A stretch of DNA of 64,000 nt. Origin: Basidiobolus meristosporus CBS 931.73 (taxonomy: Eukaryota > Basidiobolomycota > Basidiobolomycetes > Basidiobolales > Basidiobolaceae). The translations under genes were made by a program, and so were the position numbers. The notes below the pieces were generated by a model. It saw nothing but the letters and a program-made list of their open reading frames with translations, made no database searches and was not told where the DNA came from. Shown here piece by piece: positions 46,480 through 57,138 of this stretch; the stretch's first letter is position 1, and every line of letters begins with the position of its first letter. The stretch lies in assembly GCA_002104905.1 (NCBI GenBank), contig MCFE01000384.1:1-64000 (forward strand), in the 5' to 3' direction.

Positions 46480-46752
46480 ATGAACCATCCTGTTGCTGCA
46501 CATCAACCAGTCTCTCGTATCCCACCTGGCTTCGAGCATTTGTATTCGGAGTCCAATCTTCCCGAACCCCGTGCTTACGCCGCCAGCGATGTGGAGTCCG
46601 ATGATTTCTCCTACGAGCTCTCCGTTTATCCTGTCGAGCCCGAAGAAGTGTGCTTTCGGGGACGCTCCATTTCCTCTGCTGAGGCAAACTACCACCGTGC
46701 TCTTGCTCGCCGGTGCCACTATTTTGTCCGCAAGTACTCGCCAGACAACTAA
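46480..46752 (+). CDS. Orphan 90-aa protein
   Basis: Intronless. Acidic middle (SDVESDDFSYELSVYPVEPE) and a basic C-terminal helix (ANYHRALARRCHYFVRKYSP). No signal peptide or membrane segment. The codon use is like that of neighbouring real genes: C-ending codons are common, as in CSL, Srp40 and IPP1. A TATA box is in place. Longer overlapping frames on the minus strand (up to 123 codons) cover the same interval, so the strand is not certain. I do not recognise the family. A short-lived regulatory protein or adaptor is conceivable. Confidence 0.5.
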   Translation: MNHPVAAHQPVSRIPPGFEHLYSESNLPEPRAYAASDVESDDFSYELSVYPVEPEEVCFRGRSISSAEANYHRALARRCHYFVRKYSPDN

Positions 46753-47133
46753 ATTCCCGCTGCCTGAACACTAGGGCTTCTTTATTTGTGTATATATATA
46801 TATAAGTTCATTATCCTTACCGGTCCCATTATTCACTGTTGATATCTCCATGTTCAATGTCTGTCCTAACGCTTGGTGTCCGAGCAATAATTCATCCTCT
46901 TTCCAATAAATATCCATATCCGTCCGACGACATCGCCTAAAATATCCTATTCTCTGAATCGGCGCTAATATCGAGGATTTTGCGATGAAACATACGAAAT
47001 TTCGGAGACTGAGGAATCCAACAGTAGTAATTGAAATCAAAAAATTTTAGTTTCCGGTGTGGGGAACCTTTCTAGCTATTTAAACTATCATTGAAAAGTT
47101 CAGGTTGTTGGTACAAACCAAAGAGCATTCACC
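46753..47133. other. Intergenic
   Basis: 380 bp. A (TA)6-like run sits at 46791-46803 (TATATATATATAT). No gene seen. Confidence 0.5.
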
Positions 47134-48098
47134 ATGTTTAGCATTCGTTCAGTACGTCCCCTGGCTAGTCGCATCACAAAGCCTTTGCTTGCCCAAAGAA
47201 AGGCCTACATTCACGAGGTTGTCCCTCTTGCCTATTCGAGCGAGAGAGGTTTAAAGCCCATCTTTTCCCCCGAAGCTCTCAACCTAGTTTATACCAAGAA
47301 CCAACAACAGCTCATCGACCGTCTGAACCAACTTACCGTCGGTAAGCTCAAAACCCTTGTTCAGCCAGGCCCCTGGCAATCCCGTGTTTCGTGAACTAAA
47401 CGTTACCTCATAGAAACCGAGCATGAAAACCAAGATCTTTTCGACATTATGCATTCGACCTACAAAAAGGCTGGCAAAGGAGAGATTTTCAACCACGCAG
47501 CCCAGGCCTGGAACAACGATTTCTTCCTTCAAACTTTGGTAAGCCCCTTTCTATCCAGGAGTTTTCCGGCTTCTCGACTAACCTTCTCCGGCTCTTAGTC
47601 CCCCGAACCCAGACCCATCAAGGAAGAGCTCAAGTCTAGAATTGCCAGAGACTTTGGCTCCTTCGAAGCCTTCCAAGAACACTTCACCAACTATGCTTAC
47701 TCTCTCTTCGGAAGTGGTTGGACCTGGTAAGAGGATTATTCTGCCTGGAAACGAACCTTCTGGTATGTTTGCTTACACACTCGCCACCATGTAGGTTGGT
47801 CGAAGACGAGCGTGGTGCGTTAAGAATTGTCAACACCTTCAACGCTGGAAATCCTGTTGTCAGCGACACCCTTCGCCAGCTTGATTCCGACCATGTTGAG
47901 ACTCTCTCAGAAGCTGACCGGGTCCCTATCAAAAGATACAACGGCTCATTCGCACCCCTCCTTACCCTGAACATGTGGGAGCATGCGTACGTCCCAGACT
48001 TCGGACCTGATGGTAAGGAGGAGTACATCAAGGCGTTCTGGAAATCCGTCGACTGGGAAAAGGTCTACAGTCGCTTGTTCCGTTCCTCCCGTACCTAG
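47134..48098 (+). CDS. SOD-fold mitochondrial ribosomal protein (mS42/mS43 type)
   Basis: Four exons. The N-terminus MFSIRSVRPLASRITKPLLA is a strong mitochondrial presequence. The rest follows the iron/manganese superoxide dismutase fold: IHEVVPLAYSSERGLKPIFS, FNHAAQAWNNDFF, IKEELKSRIARDFGSFEAFQ, LFGSGWTWLVEDERGALRIV and LLTLNMWEHAYVPDFG. The first metal-binding His region of true enzymes (HxxKHH) reads as VYTKNQQ, and the metal Asp before WEHAY is Asn. Only the His in NHAAQAW and in WEHAY remain. These losses mark the non-enzymatic yeast subunits Rsm26 and Mrp1 (mS42, mS43) of the mitochondrial small subunit. Which of the pair this is cannot be decided from sequence alone. Confidence 0.88.
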
Positions 48099-48530
48099 GC
48101 GACTCCCCCACATCTCACCTCAAATCACCCACCCTGCTCTTCTCATCCCATCCTCTCACATGATCTTGATCACGCTCATATGCATCATTCAGTGAACGCA
48201 AGTTTATTCTAGACTTAGATCAATTCAATCTCATAAATTATCTTACAAAAACGCCCGTTACGAAGCGAGGTGAAGTGGTGGTCAATGGTCTAGAATAGAG
48301 CCAATGTTTACTGAGGTCGGTTTGCCCATGAACTGTAGCATATCTGTGACAAAATGTACGCGTACATCGCTTCGGGATGAGGAATAGAAAAATACATGAT
48401 TAGATGGACCATTTGATTAAATATGTACCAATGTCCAGGTTGGAGGGGGGCTTGTAGGAATATGTACTGTTGTCGGAGTCGTTCGGTGTTGACTGACTGA
48501 CGAGGCTTCAAAAGTGCATTACCCCGAGGG
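48099..48530. other. Convergent intergenic region
   Basis: 430 bp between stops of the mitoribosomal gene and DUF8032-like B. No gene seen. Confidence 0.5.
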
Positions 48531-49862
48531 CTATGTCTCTCCAGTCAGGGCGCCGATTAGCTCCGCGGTGGTTAGTCCAGCTGCTTTATAATCATTTTCA
48601 TCCACCCCGACAGATACCAGCCCCTCGGCACCTGAATGAAGCAACAGATCAGCTAGGTTGGGCGTGTTATTCGCCGTGGGATGTTCGGGAATCAGCTTGT
48701 GGAATAGTGCAATCTTGCCCCGCCTTGGTTTGAAGTCGGTGAACTTCGAGCGATAGCTGTCTACGGCCCTCTGCAACAGCGACTTCCTCCCCGCCAGACG
48801 CACGGGATTCAGCCAGGCCAGCTTCCACGCCAGCTGGTTGCACGCCGACTCGTATTCCCATCGGTTCCCCGCATAGTCCTCTTGCTTGACAAATGCCCTC
48901 GGGTACACGCAGTTCTCCTTCTTGAACAGTTCGTCGATCTGGCTAAGGTTCACCTCCTCGATGTCCACCCGGATCCGTACCTTCATCGGGATCCCCTTGG
49001 TGACCACGTCCAGGGTGAGGTTCTTCGGTCCCCGGTTTCTTTTCGGATCCGGTAGCTCCTCACTGTCTCCTCTGGAAGATCTTTTCCTCAGCGTGCCGTT
49101 CATCAGCTTCTCCTGTCTGACCACACGCCTGGACCTCAGCTCCGGGTACCGGTTTCGGTAGGAGTCCACCGCGCGCTGGAGTAGCCCCCGCTTGCCGCAG
49201 ATGACATCCGGGTTGAGATAGGCCAGCTTCCAGCCAAGCATATTACATTCGGTTTCGTAAGCCCACCGGTTCCCCTGGTATTTATCTTCTGTACAGAACG
49301 CCCTCGGGTAGAGGCAGTTGTCGTGTTTGAACTGGGTGTCGATCTCCTCCAAGGACAGGTTGTCGATGTCGGTACGGATTTGGTACTCCTTATTAGTACC
49401 TTTCACCGAGTACGTAAACATCACCCACTCCACACCTGCCCGCATTTCGGTGATGGGGGAGGTCGCGGGGAGCGCGTGGTTGGGCGCAGGGTTCGTTAGA
49501 ACGCACGGGTTGTGTGCGCCGCCAGTGGGGGAGGCTTGCTCCCCGGGGCTTGGCGAGGCGGGGATTTTCCCCAGGGTGGTCAGGCTGGAGCCATTCTGGG
49601 GGAGTAGAGAGTCGAGGACCGGTGAGGTGTTCAGAGGGTTGTTGGTGTGCTGCTTGATTCCGCCCGACTCTCGTCGCTTCACTTCGTTGGCCTTCTTGCG
49701 TTTGATGCGCTGTACAGTTTTCTCGATTCGGAGGAGTTGCTCACCCGAGAGGGTGGCCAACAGTTGTTCGGTGGTCGAGTCGGGCTCGATCAGGGAGGCA
49801 AGGGAGATGGGTGGTATGGGTGGTGGGTAAGCTGGTGTGGTGTGAACCGTGTGACTTTCCAT
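48531..49862 (-). CDS. DUF8032-like protein B, 443 aa
   Basis: Intronless. The N-terminus has the same leucine-rich element as protein A (LASLIEPDSTTEQLLATLSG, then LRIEKTVQRIKRKK). A Ser/Pro-rich linker leads to domain 1: AGVEWVMFTYSVKGTNKEYQ...NCLYPRAFCTEDKYQGNRWA, CNMLGWKLAYLN. Then come GKRGLLQRAVDSYRNRYP and RSRRVVRQEKLMNGTLRKRS, nearly identical to protein A. Domain 2 is intact here (VRIRVDIEEVNLSQIDELF, ENCVYPRAFVKQEDYAGNRW, CNQLAWKLAWLN) followed by GRKSLLQRAVDSYRSKF. The C-terminus has an LTTAELIGALTG helix. Basic linkers and similarity between the two halves suggest a nucleic-acid or nuclear role. It lacks the introns of protein A, so one copy may have arisen by retroposition or intron loss. 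Confidence 0.8.
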   Translation of the reverse strand: MESHTVHTTPAYPPPIPPISLASLIEPDSTTEQLLATLSGEQLLRIEKTVQRIKRKKANEVKRRESGGIKQHTNNPLNTSPVLDSLLPQNGSSLTTLGKIPASPSPGEQASPTGGAHNPCVLTNPAPNHALPATSPITEMRAGVEWVMFTYSVKGTNKEYQIRTDIDNLSLEEIDTQFKHDNCLYPRAFCTEDKYQGNRWAYETECNMLGWKLAYLNPDVICGKRGLLQRAVDSYRNRYPELRSRRVVRQEKLMNGTLRKRSSRGDSEELPDPKRNRGPKNLTLDVVTKGIPMKVRIRVDIEEVNLSQIDELFKKENCVYPRAFVKQEDYAGNRWEYESACNQLAWKLAWLNPVRLAGRKSLLQRAVDSYRSKFTDFKPRRGKIALFHKLIPEHPTANNTPNLADLLLHSGAEGLVSVGVDENDYKAAGLTTAELIGALTGET

Positions 49863-50460
49863 CTTGGACCCACGCCGACAATATATTGGTTTTATTGAGT
49901 TGACCTGTTACGCACCGAACGAGCACAACGACAGGGGTTTCTTTAGGGGCCTAGTATTGCTATACTGGGAACGCTGGTGAGGCTTACCACTCCGACTGGG
50001 GGTTGGTAGGGGTTAGTCTGGTTGTTACTGAGGGGAACCCCGGTTGTGTTGTTTCACGTACTTGGTTTAGTGAATACAGGGGAGGGATTCTTCTGACTAT
50101 CCTTTAGACTTGGGTATGGCTAAAGAACGACCAGGTGGTGATAGCGCATGGGTTCCAATAGATAAACCGCACAATACGTAATTTTTTTCCGATCGAGATT
50201 GATCAGGAATCTGCGAAAAATCGCTGGCGAAACGAGGCCCATCGAATCAGACCCTCTTGGGGTGGAGAATTCCCATCAATTTGAACGGGCGGTTCCGATC
50301 GGAGGATCAGGGATTTTGGGTGCAGCTACCCTCAGGGTGGTTCCGGCTGGAGAGCTGGAAATTTTCTACGTGATTGATCTGGTTGCATTTACCGTAGTGC
50401 ACAGTATATATTCGATTTTTTCGTGGGTCCATGTGATTTTTCCCTTGACACTGTTTGGCC
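49863..50460. other. Divergent promoter, DUF8032-like B / MFAP1
   Basis: About 600 bp, G/C-richer than average, no supported gene. A 90-codon plus frame ending inside the MFAP1 leader is not supported. Confidence 0.5.
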
Positions 50461-52117
50461 ATGGCTGCTAGAAGTACTATAGGAAGTAAAGGCGAGTTAA
50501 GAACCGAACGAGTCAAGGTGACTCGTTATTTCCCAGGGAAAATTCCCAAGGGAGTGGAATTGGAGTCCAGCTCTTCAGAAGAGGAGGACATAGGGGAGGA
50601 GAAGGTAGAGGAAGACCAGGAAGAAGAGGAGATTTCCCTACCCATCTCGAATGTCGAGCAAGCACAGAATGTCCCTGTTGCTGACGACAGGAGGTTGCGA
50701 AGGTTGAGGGCAAGGAAAGAGCGCAGCGACCAGACTTCGGATGAAGAGCCGACGAATAATCGCCACAGTATGTAGTAATCTTCAGATTTCGAAATAAGTT
50801 ATTACAACAGCTGACGTGTTTCTTCCACTTTCTGTAGAGGAAAACGAAGAGGAGGAGGAGGAGGAGAGTGAGGAAAGCATAGCTAGACGGCGCGCTTTAT
50901 TAAGAGAGAGGATTCGGCGTCAGCAGGAGGAGGAAGAAGGGGTGACGGAGGAACAAGAAGAAGAAGAAGAAGAAATTATACAACATAAGGAAGAAGAGGA
51001 GGAGGTACCCTGATCCTGTGATGATTGACTTTATGTTAATTATGCATTCATTCTGACAAACATTTATAAAGGAATCCTCCGGCGAATCTTCCTCGGAATA
51101 TGAAAGCGACTCTGAAGAAGAAGAAGAAGAGGCATACGTCAAGCCTATGCTAAAGCCTGTGTTTATTCCAAAGTTAGTATGTATGGGCGACCCTACAAAA
51201 TGCAATTCTGGATATTCACATCGTAGCCAAACTTAGGGTGCATAGAGTCACTATGAGCGAGAAAGAGCTGAAGGAAAAGGAGGAGGAAGAGAAACTGAAG
51301 GAAAAGGAGCTGGAATTAGAAGCCAGGAAAAAGGAATCTCGCTTGATGGCTGCTGAGGAAGTTAGACGAGAAATTGAAAATCCTGGTCAGTGATTAGCAT
51401 GCTGAAAGGAGCCCTGAACCCCCACTAAACATCTGCTGTAGACGAGGATGAGACTAGCAACAGGCCCCCAGACATCGATGATACCGACGGGTTAGATGAG
51501 GAAGCAGAATACGAAGCCTGGAAATTACGCGAGTTGCAGAGAATCAAGCGTGATAGAGAGGAGCGTCTAGCGTAAGCACTGTTTGGTTTGGTAAGATCAA
51601 CGAGATAGACATTAACCGTTGACTAGTTTGGAGAAGGAGCGGGCTGAAATCGAACGCCGTCGTGCCATGCCGGAAAAGCAAAGATTGGCAGAGGATTTGG
51701 CATATGTTCGCGAGCAAAAGGAGAGCAAGAAGAAAGAGAGAGGAAAGCCGATATTCATGCAAAAATATTTCCACAAGGGAGCTTTCTACATGGTACTTCG
51801 GGCAGAATTGGCGTGCTTCTAGGGTGGCTATTCATGCATTTTTCTTACAGGATCAAGGTGCTGAGGTGCTAAATCGAGACTTCGCGGAGCCTACGCCCGA
51901 TGAAATTCGCAACAAGCAATCCCTACCCAAGGTGCTCCAGGTCAAAAACTTCGGACGTGCTGGCCAAACCAAGTATACCCACTTGGTGGACCAGGATACG
52001 TCAAGCAAGGATGCACCTTGGTTCCAAAACTCTGAATTGACCAAGCGCAGTGTATCCAAAATGGGCGGCATGCATGATGTCTTCGATAAGCCCACACGAA
52101 AGAAATCAAAGCAGTGA
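50461..52117 (+). CDS. MFAP1: MFAP1, spliceosome B-complex protein
   Basis: Seven exons, roughly 430 aa. MFAP1 binds Prp38 and acts in the pre-catalytic spliceosome. The N-terminus has VTRYFPGKIPKGVELESSSS, matching the conserved Tyr-Pro-Gly-Lys region. Long Glu-rich segments follow (EENEEEEEEESEESIARRRA), then YVKPMLKPVFIPK and the start of the conserved C-terminal half (TMSEKELKEKEEEEKLKEKE). EYEAWKLRELQRIKRDREER and EKERAEIERRRAMPEKQRLA lead into the strongest match, KPIFMQKYFHKGAFYM joined to DQGAEVLNRDFAEPTPDE, and QVKNFGRAGQTKYTHLVDQD. Intron 6 splits FYM from DQG. The protein is complete and shows no breaks. Confidence 0.92.
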
Positions 52118-52460
52118 ATGAAACGATACGCTTCTACCGTGAAGCCCGACATTGTATAAATCTATTTCAGTAAGAAGCCTCTGCATGTATGATATTGAAG
52201 TTTAGAATGACATTCTTTGTGGAAATAAACGAGCCCTAGCTGTGGGTGACTGGTCGGATTTTTTCCAAGGAATGCTAATCATGGCCTGGATATCGATCAG
52301 ATCAATCGCATTGTTTTGAGCGGCGATCAATTAATCACTAATACCCACCCTTCGAGATTCCAGGCTAGACTGGCCTCGCTTCTCTGCCAGTGATTCATAG
52401 TTCGGGGGCTCGAGTATGCTGTGAACCCAACATATTCCATTGACACCCTCTGTAGCCCAC
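52118..52460. other. Intergenic between MFAP1 and ERV1
   Basis: 343 bp in a head-to-tail arrangement. AATAAA at 52222 is a candidate poly(A) signal for MFAP1. Nothing else seen. Confidence 0.5.
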
Positions 52461-52976
52461 ATGAGTCCTGCGCCAGAACCAGAAACCCCGACAACCGTCC
52501 AGGAGACGGTAATAATCAAGAAGAAACCTTGTCGAGTTTGCGATGCTTTCAAGAGTTGGACCAAAAAGGAGCGCAAGGAAATGCGGGAGGCCGAAAAGGG
52601 TTCAGTGGAGACCACTCCTGAAGAGAAAAAAATCGTGGAGTGCCCGCCGGACAAGGTTGAGCTCGGTCGCTCTACCTGGACCTTTTTACATACCATGGCT
52701 GCGTACTACCCTGATAAACCAAGCCAAGAGCAGCAGGGAGACATGCGCTCGTTTTTAGGGAATTTCTCGAAGTTCTATCCGTGCCAGTGGTGCGCCAACC
52801 ACTTGCAAGGCCAAATGAAGAGCGACCCGCCAAAGGTAAACAGCCGAGAAGCGCTTTCGCTGTGGCTATGCCAGCTCCACAACGGTGTCAATAGATTGTT
52901 AAAAAAGCCGGAATTCGACTGCTCCAAAGTAGATGAGCGTTGGAGAACCGGGCCAAAAGATGGCTCATGCGATTGA
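52461..52976 (+). CDS. ERV1: ERV1/ALR sulfhydryl oxidase
   Basis: Intronless, 171 aa. ERV1 sits in the mitochondrial intermembrane space, re-oxidises Mia40 and passes electrons to cytochrome c through FAD. The N-terminal shuttle pair is CRVC (residues 24-27) followed by a charged linker. The FAD domain has ELGRSTWTFLHTMAAYYPDK, the active-site CxxC in FYPCQWCANHL, and SLWLCQLHNGVNRLLKKPEF with the conserved HN-x-VN flavin motif and structural cysteines, ending in CSKVDERW. Length and spacing match fungal Erv1. The start at 52461 follows a short leader. No presequence is expected, because Erv1 is imported by the Mia40 route. Confidence 0.95.
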   Translation: MSPAPEPETPTTVQETVIIKKKPCRVCDAFKSWTKKERKEMREAEKGSVETTPEEKKIVECPPDKVELGRSTWTFLHTMAAYYPDKPSQEQQGDMRSFLGNFSKFYPCQWCANHLQGQMKSDPPKVNSREALSLWLCQLHNGVNRLLKKPEFDCSKVDERWRTGPKDGSCD

Positions 52977-53417
52977 ATAAACGTTTGCTGCCAATGACCA
53001 AACGATAAGCTCAAATCTCGCCATTTGACGTGTAACCATACAGGATGATGTGACAAAGATCCGCTGCCAGTATCACTTGAGCCGGGATGGCAATGACAGG
53101 ATAACTACCTAATATCACGACTTGATAAGCAGCACTAATTTGCGCATTTCATTGTCACTTGGCAACCTGCGTTCCGAATTTATCTGTAGCACAAAGTAGC
53201 TTATTCACGGACTAGATGGGTTGAATTTTGGAAGCAGGATTCTCTTCTGGTTGAGTAATGGCTCACTAAGCTCCGATAGGTGCATTTCAGATTTAGGTTA
53301 GCGTAGCAAGTGATGGCGACTACTTGTGTATGTATGATCAATGGGGCAGCGGGTGAAATTTGTAGGATATAAATGTCTTGGGTACCTTTCTGCTAAAAGC
53401 ATCCGACAACCGCTACT
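52977..53417. other. Intergenic, promoter of IPP1
   Basis: 440 bp, no gene. Contains the TATA element listed separately. Confidence 0.5.
53368..53374 (+). promoter_or_regulatory. TATA box of IPP1
   Basis: TATAAAT, 44 bp before the ATG at 53418, in keeping with a strongly expressed housekeeping gene. Confidence 0.5.
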
Positions 53418-54367
53418 ATGACTGAATACCAGAACCGCATTATTGGCGCTCCTAACACTTTGGAGTACCGTGTTTACTTCGGTAAGGCTGGTGGCACGCA
53501 TTGATTGCTGGACCTGTTGACTAACATTGCTGGCTCACAGAACAAAACGGGAAGATCATCTCTCCCTTCCACGATATCCCCCTCTTCGCCAACGACACGA
53601 AGACCGTCTACAACATGGTTGTTGAAATCCCCCGCTGGACCAACGCCAAACTCGAGATATCCACCGGGGACGCATTCAACGGCATCAAGCAAGATATCAA
53701 GAAGGGAAAGTTGAGATATGTTCGCAACAGTTTCCCTCACCACGGCTACATCTGGAACTATGGTGCGCTCCCTCAAACCTGGGAGGACCCCACCCACTCT
53801 CACCCTGATACACAGGCCCGAGGAGACAATGATCCTGTCGATGTGATCGAAATCGGTGAGCAGGTTGGCTATACTGGACAGGTCAAGCAAGTAAAGGTTC
53901 TCGGTGTAATGGCTCTGATCGATGAAGGGGAAACCGATTGGAAAGTCATCGCAATCGATGTCAATGACCCACTGGCAAACAAACTCAATGATATTGACGA
54001 TGTTGAGAAGCATCTTCCTGGATTGATTCGTGCCACCAACGAATGGTTCCGCATCTACAAAATCCCCGACGGGAAACCCGAAAACAAGTTTGCGTTCTCT
54101 GGAGAAGCCAAGAACAAGAGGTATGCGACCGACGTGATCCTCGAAACTCACGAGGCTTGGAGGCGCTTGATCACGGGGGCTATCCCACCCAAGGGAGAGC
54201 TTTACGATATTACTCTTGAAAACAGCACCGTGTCCGGCTCCCCATACAATGTTGGTGTCGATAGCGAGGTCTACAAGAACATCCCTGCTGACTCCCGTAG
54301 GCCAGCTGCTCCCGTTGACTCCTCTATTGACAAGTGGTTCTACATCTCTGGCAACTCGAACGCTTAA
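53418..54367 (+). CDS. IPP1: Inorganic pyrophosphatase, family I
   Basis: Two exons (53418-53481, 53541-54367), 296 aa. Hydrolyses pyrophosphate made by biosynthetic reactions. [20 protein letters not shown] and [11 protein letters not shown] are the fungal N-terminus. [20 protein letters not shown] holds the conserved E-P-R-W, and [20 protein letters not shown] leads to the acidic signature [33 protein letters not shown] and [17 protein letters not shown], then [13 protein letters not shown], complete the metal and phosphate site. The tail [14 protein letters not shown] is typical of fungal enzymes. No mitochondrial leader, so this is the cytosolic form. Confidence 0.96.
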
Positions 54368-54720
54368 ACCTCCACATTCCCATTGAAAATAAAAAACCCA
54401 TCCATTCCATCTCTGATGAACGAGTTGACCTCCACCCTGCCAACCACTCCCATGGGGAACAGACGAGTAAAAAGATTGCCCTGAACCCACCCAAGGAAAT
54501 ATGATCTTCAGTATTTCGCCTTTATTTTCAATGGCTTCGCGTAACTTTCGAATACATTAATGCCAAGAAAAAAGGAAAAAAGGAAATTTACATGGCGCGA
54601 AATCCGGTGAGTGAGCTTCTAAGTGGAGAGTCTGAATGAAAAAGGACATATAATAATAGTGATAGAAGTTCAACGTCAATTGGTAGTCTATAATCCCGTC
54701 TCGATTAAATCAATTCTTAA
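54368..54720. other. Convergent intergenic region
   Basis: 353 bp between the 3' ends of IPP1 and SRP40. AATAAAAAACC at 54388 is a possible poly(A) signal for IPP1. Confidence 0.5.
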
Positions 54721-57138
54721 TTATTCGTCAAAGTTGAACTTGATGGAATGACTTTCCAAGTCAATCTTTCCCCCGCGGTAAGAACCACGCTTCTTCTTGT
54801 TCTTCTCCTTGGTGAATCCCTTGCCACGAGTGACGATCAAGTCGTTGTGGGCTTTGTGTCCGTAGGAGCCGAGGGATCCGCCTTTGCTCATGAAGGTGTT
54901 GTCCATCAAGCGTTCGTCGTGGAAGACGACATCCTCATCCTTGATTCTGCAGAAAGGGGTGTTGGGAGTTCTCTTGCTTTTGGGAGTTTCATCGGATTCA
55001 GCAGGTCTCTTGTTGGGAGTGGCTACTGACATCTTCATGCGCTTGTTGTTGGGCTCGGAAGTCTCGCTTTCGGATGAATCGGCCTTTCTCTTCTTGGAGT
55101 TGTCTTCGGCTTCTTCCTCAGAGTCGGAGTCGGAGGAGCTGGAGCTGCTGGAGGACTCGGCATCGGACTTCTCATCTTCGGAGCTGGAGCTGGATGAACT
55201 GTCATCGCTTGAATCAGCCTTGGCCTTTTCCTTCTCATCTTCGGACTCGCTAGATGAATCAGAGTCAGAGGAGTCGGACTTGGCCTTCTCCTTCTCATCT
55301 TCAGACTCGCTGGACGAATCAGAGTCGGAGTCAGAGTCAGAGGATGAGTCCGACTTGGCCTTCTCTTCCTCATCGGAGCTGGAATCCGAGTCATCGCTAG
55401 AGGATTCAGCCTTGTCCTCTTCATCGGATGAAGAGTCACTGCTGGAGGACTCAGACTTAGCCTTCTCCTCCTCATCTTCGGACTCGCTAGATGAATCAGA
55501 GTCAGAGGAGTCGGACTTGGCCTTTTCCTTCTCATCTTCAGACTCGCTGGACGAATCAGAGTCGGAGTCAGAGGATGAGTCGGATTTGGCCTTCTCTTCC
55601 TCAGATTCAGAGGAGGAATCATCGCTGCTGGAGTCAGAAGACTCAGACTTGGCCTTCTCTTCCTCAGATTCATCGCTGCTGGATTCCTCCTTCTTGGCAT
55701 CGGCCATCTCGGTATCTTCATCCGAGTCGGAAGATTCATCGCTGCTGGAGGATGACTCGGCCTTGGTTTCTTCTTCGGAGTCTGAGGAATCGCTGCTGGA
55801 GGATTCGGATTTGGCCTTCTCTTCCTCATCGGAGGAATCGTCACTGCTGGAGGAATCCTCGGAGTCGGAGGAAGATTCTTCGCTGCTGGAGGAGTCAGAT
55901 TTGGCCTTCTCCTCAGATTCGGATGAGGAATCGTCGCTGCTGGAGGAGTCGGAGGATGATTCGGCCTTTTCCTTCTCGTCCTCGGATTCGGAGGAAGAGT
56001 CACTGCTGGAGGAATCGGAGGATGATTCAGCCTTGGCCTTCTCTTCCTCGGATTCAGAAGAAGAGTCATCACTGCTGGAGGAGTCAGAAGATGATTCAGC
56101 CTTGGCCTTCTCTTCCTCAGATTCAGAGGAAGAGTCATCGCTGCTGGAGGAGTCGGACTTAGCCTTCTCGTCCTCGGATTCGGAGGAAGAGTCATCACTG
56201 CTGGAGGATTCAGCCTTTTCCTTCTCATCCTCGGATTCGGAAGAAGAGTCACTGCTGGAAGAGTCCGAAGAAGATTCAGCCTTAGCCTTCTCTTCCTCAG
56301 ATTCAGAGGAGGAATCGTCGCTGCTGGAGGAGTCGGAGGATGATTCGGCCTTTTCCTTCTCATCCTCGGATTCGGAGGAAGAGTCATCACTGCTGGATGA
56401 TTCGGATTTGGCCTTCTCCTCCTCGGACTCGGAGGAAGAATCGTCACTGCTGGAAGATTCAGAGGATGAGTCCGACTTGGCCTTCTCTTCAGATTTTTCT
56501 TCCTCAGATTCAGAGGAGGAATCATCGCTGCTAGAGTCTTCGGAGGAGGAGGAGGAGGAGGACTTGGCCTTCTCTTCTTCAGAGGAGGATGAAGAGTCGC
56601 TGCTGCTAGAGCTGTCGCTGCTTGAAGATTCTTTGGTGGCCTTCACATCAGAAGAGTCGGAACTTGACTTGGCCTCTTCTTCGTCATCGCTAGAGTCGGA
56701 ATCGGAATCAGCTTCATCGGAGCTGCTAGATTCTGAGTCGGCATCCTCGGAATCAGAGGAGCTGCTGGAGGATTCTTTCTCGCTCTCGGAGTCGCTAGAG
56801 TCGGAATCGCTGTCGACATCCATGGCGTCACTGAAAGAGCAACCTGTTGTGAATACAAACTCCTCAAAACCTCGACAACATACAACCATACCTCTTGGGG
56901 GCAGCAAGGTGCTTGCGGTAGACCTCAAACCACACGTTGCTTTTTTCATCTTTCATAAGCTAAAATCCAAAACTTAATACACGGAGCCTGGAACCAACAC
57001 AACCCGAGAGATTGACATGAATTGAACCAGGCTAGTTACCTCCTTGACAGCCAGCTCGAGAGATTTGGCGGTTTTTTCGCACCCATGCTCAGCTAAGTGG
57101 CTATTAATCAACTCATAGAGAGTAGGCTTTTCACTCAT
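54721..57138 (-). CDS. SRP40: SRP40/NOPP140-type nucleolar phosphoprotein
   Basis: Three exons (57138-57040, 56959-56892, 56830-54721), 758 aa. Exon 1 and 2 encode an N-terminal LisH motif (MSEKPTLYELINSHLAEHGC...SLELAVKELMKDEKSNVWFE) and match the N-terminus of animal NOLC1. Residues ~60-625 are almost wholly Ser/Asp/Glu with regular lysine-containing spacers (EEEKAKSDSSS-type units of ~25 residues), the CK2-phosphorylated repeat region. The C-terminal domain FCRIKDEDVVFHDERLMDNT, GSYGHKAHNDLIVTRGKGFT and RGGKIDLESHSIKFNFDE is the conserved SRP40 domain. NOPP140 chaperones snoRNPs. The gene was extended upstream from a frame starting mid-exon 2 because the LisH exon is in phase. Confidence 0.9.

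Noticed and set aside
46400-46771. 123-codon minus frame opposite the 90-aa gene
   Set aside because: No homology or promoter feature. The plus strand has a TATA box, but the strand call remains only moderately sure.
55035-56525. 496-codon Pro/Arg-rich minus frame within SRP40
   Set aside because: Alternative frame of the Ser/Asp repeat; no splice or start context.
54884-56977. 697-codon plus-strand frame over the SRP40 gene
   Set aside because: Produced by Ser/Asp/Glu codon composition on the minus strand. It has no family likeness, and the SRP40 C-domain is clear on the minus strand.
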